From Planctomicrobium sp. (GTDB lineage Bacteria; Planctomycetota; Planctomycetia; Planctomycetales; Planctomycetaceae): 11,896 nucleotides of DNA. Every line of letters begins with the position of its first letter. The stretch's first letter is position 1. Where the stretch lies: assembly GCA_029259835.1 (NCBI GenBank), contig JAJDEL010000575.1, forward strand, positions 1 through 11,896, in the 5' to 3' direction. Below are positions 6,156 to 11,896 of this stretch, one piece after another. The translations under genes and the position numbers were made by a program. The notes under the pieces are model-generated. The model made no database searches. It saw only the letters and a program-made list of their open reading frames with translations, and was not told the DNA's origin.

Positions 6156-6447
6156 GTGAGAATTTGGGCTTTCGAGAGATAAAATTGGGCGGCAGTTACT
6201 TCTCGAATCAGAAGTAGACCGCGAAGTGTCTCGAATAACTCAATTTGCGGCAAGATCTTTCTGAGGCGGGAGTTCTGTCGCTTCTTTCACAGAGCTAAAG
6301 TCGCTGTAAGTGCTTTCGAGACTATGAGTTCACACAACCTGAAGCGGTCACAAATTGGCGAAGCTGTATCGCAGTCTGTATGATTGAGATCAGTGTGAAA
6401 CCTTACGTTTTGCAGAATCGTCCACCAGCACTCAGGAATGACCACCA
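6156..6447. other. Divergent intergenic region with no clear signals
   Basis: These 292 bases separate two divergent genes and must carry promoters for both. ACTTC...GAAGT can form a small hairpin within about 6197-6216. I could not pick a -35/-10 pair on either strand with confidence, and I see no small ORF with a ribosome site. Confidence 0.3.
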
Positions 6448-7569
6448 ATGCAAAAGCAACACTCCCGATATTTTCAAGGATTCGCGGCTTCGTTACTTGT
6501 GGTCTTGTGCTGTTCGAGTGCGGTTTTTGCCGTGGGACCGGACGCCAAGCAACTCAAATCGTCTCGCGCTCAGGGAATCGAATATCTATCGATCTCTCAG
6601 TCAGATGATGGAAGCTGGACGTCGTCGCACGCTCCAGGCGTGACGGCATTGGTCGCCCAGTCGTTATTGCAAAGTGGAGTCTCCCCGGATGACGAAGTTG
6701 TTCGCGCGGCTTTCAAACATTTGAAAAGTCATCTCAAACCGGATGGAGGGATCTACGACAAGAACTCTTTGCACCGAAATTATGAAACGTCGATTTCGCT
6801 GATGGCGTTTCAATCTGCGAATTCAGATGGTCGGTATGACGTCTTAATTAAAAATGCGGTTAAGTTCCTCAAGAAATTGCAATGGGATGAAGAAGAAACC
6901 GGCAGCAAAGCGGACCCTGCCTTTGGAGGTTCGGGGTATGGCAAGCATCAGCGACCTGACTTGTCTAATACGACCTTCTTTCTGGAAGCATTGAAGTCGG
7001 CAGGTGTTCCAGCGAATGACCCTGCCGTGCAGAACGCATTGACGTTTATTTCTCGCTGTCAGAACCTGGAGAGCGAACACAACACGACGCCGTTTGCTTC
7101 GAAAGTGAACGATGGCGGGTTGTATTACACTCCAGCGGCAGGTGGAACGTCTCAAGCGGGAGTGACTGCGAACGGCGGTTTGCGATCGTATGCGAGCATG
7201 ACATATGCCGGTCTCAAGAGCATGATCTACGCAGGTCTCGATAAAGACGACCAGCGCGTCTCTGCCGCACGGAACTGGATCACACAGTTTTACACGATTG
7301 ATGAAAACCCCGGCATGGGGCAGCAAGGGCTGTTCTACTATTACCACACTTTCGCCAAGACGCTCGATGTTTTGGATGTTGCTGTGTTTGAAGAAGCGAA
7401 TGGAAAAAAACACGACTGGCGGAAGGAACTCGCCGAACATCTCTTTAGCGTTCAGAAGAAAAACGGAAGCTGGATCAATCCTACCGACCGTTGGTATGAA
7501 GGTGACCCAAATTTAGTGACAGCTTACGCTCTGCTGGCATTGCAGTATTGCGAAGTCCCGGCGGAATAG
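6448..7569 (+). CDS. Secreted alpha/alpha-toroid (prenyltransferase/squalene-oxidase repeat) protein, second copy
   Basis: This protein of 373 residues has a signal peptide to about residue 28 ([17 protein letters not shown]). The toroid repeats are [41 protein letters not shown]...FGGSGYG, the helix [31 protein letters not shown]...[21 protein letters not shown], and the closing repeat [15 protein letters not shown]...[17 protein letters not shown]. It shares the fold and QW-type motifs with the 3952-5004 protein but looks clearly diverged, so the two are not a recent duplication. 'RPDLSNT' here matches 'DSDLSVT' there, in the strand-helix turn where cyclases carry catalytic acids. No DxDD or DCTAE is present, so a non-cyclase role is more likely. 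The ATG at 6448 fits the signal peptide; the ATG at 6439 is out of frame. Two hairpins follow the stop. Confidence 0.88.
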   Translation: MQKQHSRYFQGFAASLLVVLCCSSAVFAVGPDAKQLKSSRAQGIEYLSISQSDDGSWTSSHAPGVTALVAQSLLQSGVSPDDEVVRAAFKHLKSHLKPDGGIYDKNSLHRNYETSISLMAFQSANSDGRYDVLIKNAVKFLKKLQWDEEETGSKADPAFGGSGYGKHQRPDLSNTTFFLEALKSAGVPANDPAVQNALTFISRCQNLESEHNTTPFASKVNDGGLYYTPAAGGTSQAGVTANGGLRSYASMTYAGLKSMIYAGLDKDDQRVSAARNWITQFYTIDENPGMGQQGLFYYYHTFAKTLDVLDVAVFEEANGKKHDWRKELAEHLFSVQKKNGSWINPTDRWYEGDPNLVTAYALLALQYCEVPAE

Positions 7570-7599
7570 TGCAGTGCAATCGCACTAGAAAAACGTTTA

Positions 7600-7622
7600 A
7601 CCGCACACTTCAAGAGTGCGGT
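7600..7622. repeat. Small hairpin after the second toroid gene
   Basis: ACCGCAC pairs with GTGCGGT (7 pairs), with a loop of nine bases that can close two more pairs. The bases after it (AAACAATCACG) are not T-rich, so it is not an intrinsic terminator alone. It may protect the 3' end of the message before the bidirectional terminator that follows. Confidence 0.5.
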
Positions 7623-7635
7623 AAACAATCACGAA

Positions 7636-7669
7636 AAAAGCGGCACCAGTGAGAACTGGTACCGCTTTT
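7636..7669. terminator. Bidirectional intrinsic terminator between convergent genes
   Basis: AAAAGCGG-C-ACCAGT pairs with ACTGGT-A-CCGCTTTT around a GAGA tetraloop: 14 pairs and one C/A mismatch. It carries an A-run on the left (six As from 7634) and a T-run on the right. It therefore has a stem plus T-run on both strands and can end both the 6448-7569 transcript and the 7699-8808 transcript, which converge here. Confidence 0.85.
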
Positions 7670-7698
7670 CGGAAACGATTCAGATTGTGTTGCGTTGA

Positions 7699-8808
7699 TT
7701 ATTTTTGTGCAAACAGTTTCGGGCCAGTTTGTGCGGTCTTTGGCGTGGCACTGCGAGTTGTGGCTTTCCAGGTTGCAACCTGAATGATGGAAGGCGTCGT
7801 TGTCGGCTGAGTCGCAACTGGTCCACGTGATGGTTCAATCACTTGCTGTGGAGCAGGTGTTGGTTCCGGGTTGCGACGGTAGACGGGAGTTTTGATTGGA
7901 ATCTCTTGTCCATCGCCGAATGAGTTAGGCTTAATAATGCCTTTTGGACCGGTAGCAGATTTTGTTGGCGAAACGCCCTGCCCTGTTGCTGCTGGTGTTG
8001 GAGTCAAAGCTGTGGTGCTTCCACCGATGTTGCTATCGTAAACCATGCGGGTTTGCGTTCCGACAGCAACGCGTTTTGTCACTGTATAGGGTTCGTAGGC
8101 GGTGACTGTTGAATCTTCCCAGACAGTTTTCTGTACGGGGAATTTTTGAACAGTGGTTACAGGGACTTGTCGTGAAACGTTGTAGCTGACTTGTCGTGTT
8201 GTTGGGATTTGGACATTCCGTTGAACAGGCACATTGTAAGCGACAACGTTCGGGACGTATTCACGACGTGCTACTGAGTTGGGAGTGATTGAGTTGCGAA
8301 ACGCGTAACCGAGGCGGTTGATTTCTCCAACAAGTCCAGGACGACCGTCGTAGTTGCACGGAGACATTTTTGGGACCGGCTGATAGGCGGTTCGCCAGTA
8401 GCTGTTGTTCCGTGTGACCTGTCGACATTCATTAATGGTCTGTGTCGTGTAACTAGGAACATTGACCGTTTTGACTTCGTTGACTGTCTGGTAGGAAACA
8501 ACTTCCCGTTCTTCCATAACAGTAATGAGCTTCGCAACTTTCGTTGGCTTTTGGACGGTCTTGTACTGTACGACTTCAACGTCTTTGTAGACGGTTGAAG
8601 TGACAGGCTTCATACAAGGACAATTGTTAATCGAAGCTGTCTGGTATGAAGGGGCAATCGACACGACCGGAGCCGGACCACATGGGTTGTAGCCGCCACC
8701 ACCGAATGGGTAGCGTCCAAAAAACTGTGCGTTTGCGGTCGAGGAAAGAGCACACGCTGTTGCCAGCAAAGTGATTCCCGCAATGGCACGGTTACTGATT
8801 CTGAACAT
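7699..8808 (-). CDS. YTV-type repeat protein of the planctomycete cell wall
   Basis: The 369-residue protein has a signal peptide to about residue 27 (ISNRAIAGITLLATACALSS, then TANA before Gln). A Gly/Tyr/Pro segment with Cys43, Cys63 and Cys65 follows. Two blocks rich in Val, Tyr, Thr and Gln come next. Block 1 is at about 69-132 (YKDVEVVQYKTVQKPTKV, REVVSYQTVNEVKTVNVPSY). Block 2 is at about 183-258 (EYVPNVVAYNVPVQRNVQ, RQVSYNVSRQVPVTTVQ, YEPYTVTKRVAVGTQTRMVY). Alternating V-x-x-Y-x-(T/V)-V-x-x-x-V with period about 8-10 is the signature of the 'YTV' domain reported in cysteine-rich cell-wall proteins of Rhodopirellula. A non-repeat linker (134-181, with Cys151) and a Thr/Pro-rich tail (261-369) complete it. 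It is probably an abundant structural surface protein, perhaps disulfide-linked. The start has AGGA nine bases upstream of the ATG. A good sigma70-like promoter lies about 100 bases upstream. Confidence 0.85.
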   Translation of the reverse strand: MFRISNRAIAGITLLATACALSSTANAQFFGRYPFGGGGYNPCGPAPVVSIAPSYQTASINNCPCMKPVTSTVYKDVEVVQYKTVQKPTKVAKLITVMEEREVVSYQTVNEVKTVNVPSYTTQTINECRQVTRNNSYWRTAYQPVPKMSPCNYDGRPGLVGEINRLGYAFRNSITPNSVARREYVPNVVAYNVPVQRNVQIPTTRQVSYNVSRQVPVTTVQKFPVQKTVWEDSTVTAYEPYTVTKRVAVGTQTRMVYDSNIGGSTTALTPTPAATGQGVSPTKSATGPKGIIKPNSFGDGQEIPIKTPVYRRNPEPTPAPQQVIEPSRGPVATQPTTTPSIIQVATWKATTRSATPKTAQTGPKLFAQK

Positions 8809-8912
8809 TTGAATGTTCCTGATTTCGAGGATAGAGGGAGGTATTTCCGAATGGAGATGAGATTTGAGGCCGAGCGAGGTTTCGCATCTGCCCCGCGTTG
8901 TGGGGGAGCAGC

Positions 8913-8941
8913 TTTTTATGAGAACACGAAAAATCGGTCAA
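8913..8941 (-). promoter_or_regulatory. Sigma70-like promoter for the YTV-type gene
   Basis: On the minus strand TTGACC (8941-8936, five of six consensus bases) and TAAAAA (8918-8913, four of six) are separated by exactly 17 bases. Transcription would start near 8906, giving a 5' leader of about 100 bases before the ATG at 8808. This is the best promoter match I see in the window, in keeping with an abundantly made wall protein. Confidence 0.5.
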
Positions 8942-9270
8942 GACGAGCGGGCATTTCTGCCGAAAGGAACTTTTTGATTGCAATTGTTACATTGAAAGGC
9001 ATCGGCAGCAGCATTTCCTCAAGTTTTCGACTCAGAGCTAAACGGGCCGCAAAACTCATTAAATTTGCAGGCTGTGGCAGTCCGCATGTCCTGTTACTAA
9101 TCAATAAATCTTAGGCGTGGGAGAGACGTAACTCTCATCCATGGAATAGATTGTTGCTTTCCTGATCGCCTGTTACGATGAAAATGTGTGACGAAGAGGT
9201 TTGACATCAGGCGAGGCAAACAACGCTGAACACTGGACACCAAAGAAACGAAGTTGCAGAAAGGCACGGT
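8942..9270. other. Spacer upstream of glgB, no gene seen
   Basis: About 330 bases between the YTV gene's promoter and glgB. No ORF with a believable protein was found. TTGACA is present at 9201-9206, but no -10 lies at the right distance. GAGAG...CTCTC near 9120-9136 can form a weak hairpin. AAAGG six bases before the glgB ATG is the probable ribosome site. Confidence 0.35.
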
Positions 9271-11112
9271 ATGTATTGCACCGCCTTCGAGTGGTTTGGC
9301 GCGCATTTAGTCGACGATGAATCTGTCACCGGAACTCGATTTGTCGTTTGGGCTCCGAATGCACAGGAAGTCTGTGTTGTTTGCGACCGTAACGGTTGGA
9401 CCCACGGCGGCTTTTACCTGAATTCGAGTGATGAGGGAGTCTGGTCAGGCATTATCCCAGGGATGCAGGCAGGTGAAGCCTATAAATACAGCCTTCGTCT
9501 CCCGAATGGAGAGATTGTTGAGAAAACCGATCCTTACGGTTTTTACTCAGAAATTCCACCAAAAACGGCATCGATCATTTGCGATCTCGATGCGTATCAA
9601 TGGTCTGACGAAAGCTGGGTCTCTCAGCGCCAGGAGATCAATTGGTTTGAGAAGCCGGTCAATGTCTACGAAGTTCATTTAGGGTCATGGCGCCGTCCAA
9701 AAGATGGTCGCAAGTATCTCAGCTATCAGGAATTCTCAGATCAACTCATCGACTATGTTGTCGAAATGGGATTCACGCATCTTCAACTGATGCCAATTAC
9801 CGAATTTCCGTTCGATGGATCGTGGGGATACCAGACGACAGGCTACTTCGCACCGACAAGTCGATTCGGATCGCCCACGGATTTCATGTCGTTTATTGAT
9901 CGTTGCCATGAGGCGGGCATTGGTGTTCTGATCGATTGGGTTCCCGGACACTTCCCGACAGACAGTCATGGTTTAGGGCAATTTGACGGTACGGCTCTGT
10001 ATGAACATGAAGACCCACGTAAAGGATTTCATCCTGACTGGAACACGCACATCTTTAATTACGGGCGAAATGAAGTTCGTAATTTCTTACTTTCGAGTGC
10101 ACATTTCTGGTGTGACAAGTATCACATCGATGGTATTCGGGTCGACGCTGTTGCGTCGATGATTTATCTCGATTACTCCCGTGAAGAAGGGGAATGGATT
10201 CCCAATGAATTCGGCGGCAGAGAAAATTTGGAAGCGGTCAGTTTCCTGAAAGATTTCAACACATCCTTGCACGGAGAGTACCCCGGAATTTTAACGGTTG
10301 CCGAAGAATCAACATCCTGGCCTGGAGTCAGCAAACCAGTTTATGACGGAGGGCTTGGCTTCTCGATGAAGTGGGATATGGGCTGGATGAACGACACGCT
10401 CAGTTATATGCAGAATGATCCAATCCATCGTCAGCATCACCAGAGCCAACTCTCGTTCCGATCACTGTATGCGTTCAGCGAAAACTTCGTGTTGCCGCTT
10501 TCGCACGACGAAGTTGTGCACGGAAAGAAATCCTTGATCTCGCAAATGCCTGGGGATCAGTGGCAACAGTTTGCGAACTTGAGACTGCTGTTTGGCTATC
10601 AGGCAACATTGCCAGGGAAGCATCTCTTATTCATGGGAGGGGAAATCGGACAGTGGACCGAATGGAACCACGATGCTGAAATCGAATGGAGTCTCCTCGA
10701 ATTTGAAACTCACGCTGGCATCAAGCGGTACGTCACCGACCTTAACCGACTTCTCATCCAGCACCCTGCTTTACATCAGTTAGACTGTTCGAGCGAAGGC
10801 TTCAGTTGGGTTCAGGCGGACGATGCCGCGAACAGCGTTTACGCTTACTGTCGCTACTCAAGAAATGCCGAAGAAACGTTGGTGATCGTGTTGAACATGA
10901 CACCGGTCCCGCGCGAGGGATACCAAATCGGCGTTCCGAAACCCGGATTCTATCAAGAACTGTTGAACAGCGACGCCTCAATCTATGGCGGCACCGATGT
11001 TGGAAACGATGGAGGTGTTGAGTCTAAAAAAACACCTCTGCATGGGATGAAGCAAAGCATTGAACTGACGTTGCCGCCCTTGGGAGTGCTCGTTATGCGT
11101 GCAGAAGTCTGA
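9271..11112 (+). CDS. glgB: 1,4-alpha-glucan (glycogen) branching enzyme, short form
   Basis: GlgB cuts an alpha-1,4-glucan chain and rejoins it by an alpha-1,6 bond, making the branches of glycogen in the cytoplasm. The 613 residues contain a CBM48 domain (about 8-95: [32 protein letters not shown]), a GH13 barrel (about 140-480) and a C-terminal beta domain. The GH13 motifs are all present: [26 protein letters not shown]; region I DWVPGHFP; region [13 protein letters not shown] with nucleophile Asp292; region III TVAEES with acid Glu345; region [13 protein letters not shown] with Asp413. The spacing 292/345/413 equals that of E. coli GlgB (405/458/526). It lacks the extra N-terminal module of the about 730-residue enzymes, which is common. 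The start at 9271 gives a normal short-form N-terminus, and no in-frame upstream ATG or GTG is near. No other glycogen gene lies beside it here. Confidence 0.97.
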   Translation: MYCTAFEWFGAHLVDDESVTGTRFVVWAPNAQEVCVVCDRNGWTHGGFYLNSSDEGVWSGIIPGMQAGEAYKYSLRLPNGEIVEKTDPYGFYSEIPPKTASIICDLDAYQWSDESWVSQRQEINWFEKPVNVYEVHLGSWRRPKDGRKYLSYQEFSDQLIDYVVEMGFTHLQLMPITEFPFDGSWGYQTTGYFAPTSRFGSPTDFMSFIDRCHEAGIGVLIDWVPGHFPTDSHGLGQFDGTALYEHEDPRKGFHPDWNTHIFNYGRNEVRNFLLSSAHFWCDKYHIDGIRVDAVASMIYLDYSREEGEWIPNEFGGRENLEAVSFLKDFNTSLHGEYPGILTVAEESTSWPGVSKPVYDGGLGFSMKWDMGWMNDTLSYMQNDPIHRQHHQSQLSFRSLYAFSENFVLPLSHDEVVHGKKSLISQMPGDQWQQFANLRLLFGYQATLPGKHLLFMGGEIGQWTEWNHDAEIEWSLLEFETHAGIKRYVTDLNRLLIQHPALHQLDCSSEGFSWVQADDAANSVYAYCRYSRNAEETLVIVLNMTPVPREGYQIGVPKPGFYQELLNSDASIYGGTDVGNDGGVESKKTPLHGMKQSIELTLPPLGVLVMRAEV

Positions 11113-11502
11113 AACTGTCTTTCTGTTAGCACTCTTCGGATTCTTGATTTTGTCCGCATTTGACTCAGGTTTTGCTGAGAAAGAGTGGCTATTTCGCGAA
11201 CGAAAACAAAAGAGTAACAGTTCACGCGTTACTTGAGTTGGCGAAGCATTTTGAGAAATATTACAGAGGGATGCCAGAAAAATCTTGCTCAGACTTTGCA
11301 CAGACAGGAATGTCTGTGCCACCTGCGATGCAGCCAGCAGTCTTGAATCCGTGAACAGTGACAACAAATCAACCCCTCAAAAGTCAAAGCCGGGTTGAAG
11401 CATTTCGGCGAACGCTTTATATGTGTGGAGGAAAGCTTTTGAATGCGTTCAAACATTCGAACTGCGCCTTCATCAAACGCTGCGAAATTCCGGAGAGAAG
11501 AG
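11113..11502. other. Spacer between glgB and the protease gene
   Basis: About 390 bases with no credible gene. CTCAG...CTGAG (11164-11179) forms a weak hairpin without a T-run, so no clear terminator for glgB was found. A palindromic repeat sits at 11299-11318. GGAGG at 11427-11431 precedes an in-frame ATG (11443) that would extend the downstream protease by 20 residues. Confidence 0.4.
11299..11318. repeat. Palindromic intergenic repeat (REP-like)
   Basis: CACAGACA-GGAA-TGTCTGTG is a perfect inverted repeat with 8-base arms and a 4-base loop, followed by CCACC. Palindromes of the form 'GGCACAGACATTCC-TGTCTGTG' are, from memory, scattered through planctomycete intergenic DNA; their accidental translation yields peptides like RWHRHSCL. 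One copy is present here. There is no T-run, so it is not a terminator in itself. Confidence 0.55.
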
Positions 11503-11896
11503 ATGCGCAATCCAATGCTATTCATGATCGTCAGTTTTGTTTTGTGCCGAGTTGCGACTGCTCAACCGGCGTTACCTGCTCCTGTTGTTCCAGGACAGTT
11601 CAACGAAAAGGGAAACGGACAGGGTGTCTGGTACAACGCAGATGGATTGACGCCTGATGAGGCTGTGAACGTTGCCGTCTATGAAAGTTGCAATCGGAGC
11701 GTTGTCAACATTTCGACCCTCGCGGTTAGGGCGGATCGCTTCTTTCAGCGCACAAAAGAGGAAGGCAATGGGTCTGGATCTGTCTTGGACAAACAGGGGC
11801 ATATTCTGACGAACTTCCACGTCATCGAACGCGCGCAGCAGGTCAGTGTCACATTGTACAACGAGGAAACCTACCCAGCGAAACTCATTGGTGCTG
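11503..11896 (+). CDS. Exported trypsin-like serine protease, HtrA/DegP type (partial)
   Basis: The first 131 residues are visible before the right edge. The signal peptide is about 1-20 (LFMIVSFVLCRVATA before Gln). A linker follows, then VYESCNRSVVNIST (about 60-72) and GNGSGSVLDKQGHILTNFHVIERA, the start of the S1C protease fold. His106 in TNFHVI is the catalytic His; the catalytic Asp and Ser and any PDZ domains would lie beyond the window. Such enzymes degrade or refold damaged envelope proteins. The family usually has SGSG(F/V) before the first strand and here it reads GNGSGSV, a minor variation. The ATG at 11503 has GGAG at 7 bases and gives a compact signal peptide. An upstream in-frame ATG at 11443 (GGAGG at 11 bases) would add 20 residues rich in Arg and Ser and is less likely. 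Confidence 0.85.
   Translation, partial: MRNPMLFMIVSFVLCRVATAQPALPAPVVPGQFNEKGNGQGVWYNADGLTPDEAVNVAVYESCNRSVVNISTLAVRADRFFQRTKEEGNGSGSVLDKQGHILTNFHVIERAQQVSVTLYNEETYPAKLIGA

Noticed and set aside
6844..7440. A 198-codon minus-strand frame antisense to the second toroid gene
   Set aside because: It is a shadow frame: Arg- and Cys-rich, without ribosome site or motif, opposite a well-supported gene.
9201..9228. TTGACA as a glgB promoter
   Set aside because: The -35 is perfect, but no -10-like hexamer lies 16-18 bases downstream.
11289..11525. Minus-strand frame ending in a RWHRHSCL-type peptide
   Set aside because: The peptide is the translation of the palindromic repeat at 11299-11318, not a gene.
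11358..11657. A 99-codon plus-strand frame overlapping the protease start
   Set aside because: It is out of frame with the protease, which has a clear signal peptide and catalytic His; the overlapping translation has random Cys-rich composition.

Overview
The window looks like chromosome from a planctomycete. The evidence is several exported proteins with N-terminal signal peptides, a valine/tyrosine/threonine repeat wall protein of the 'YTV' type, two secreted alpha/alpha-toroid (prenyltransferase/squalene-oxidase repeat) proteins, moderate GC, mostly single genes with long spacers, and intergenic repeats of a kind I associate with this phylum. The assignment rests on protein style, not on a marker gene.

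Layout, left to right. (1) The first codons of a minus-strand exported protein (1-70, cut by the window edge). (2) A large minus-strand secreted protein (244-2241) built from two diverged copies of one domain. (3) A gene-poor stretch (2242-3187) holding two degenerate repeats and, on the minus strand, a block of strong hairpins ending in a clear intrinsic terminator. This block also contains a 13-codon ORF with a near-perfect Shine-Dalgarno sequence. I read it as an unrecognised structured RNA or leader, and it is the least explained part of the window. (4) A plus-strand pair with overlapping stop and start (TAATG): an exported DUF1028 putative Ntn-hydrolase (3188-3952) and a secreted alpha/alpha-toroid protein (3952-5004). 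(5) Two minus-strand genes: a small DUF3634-like single-pass membrane protein (5047-5367) and a probable lipoprotein (5547-6155). (6) A second, unlinked secreted alpha/alpha-toroid protein (6448-7569, plus), converging through a bidirectional terminator on a YTV-type wall protein (7699-8808, minus). (7) Glycogen branching enzyme glgB in its short form (9271-11112, plus). (8) A spacer with a palindromic repeat, then the N-terminal part of an exported trypsin-like (HtrA/DegP type) serine protease running off the right edge (11503-11896).

Most products are exported, so the theme is cell envelope and periplasm. glgB is the only clear metabolic enzyme and has no glycogen genes beside it here. Only the DUF1028/toroid pair shows sequence evidence of co-translation; the other genes look independently transcribed. 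No transposase, tRNA, rRNA, CRISPR array or phage gene was seen.
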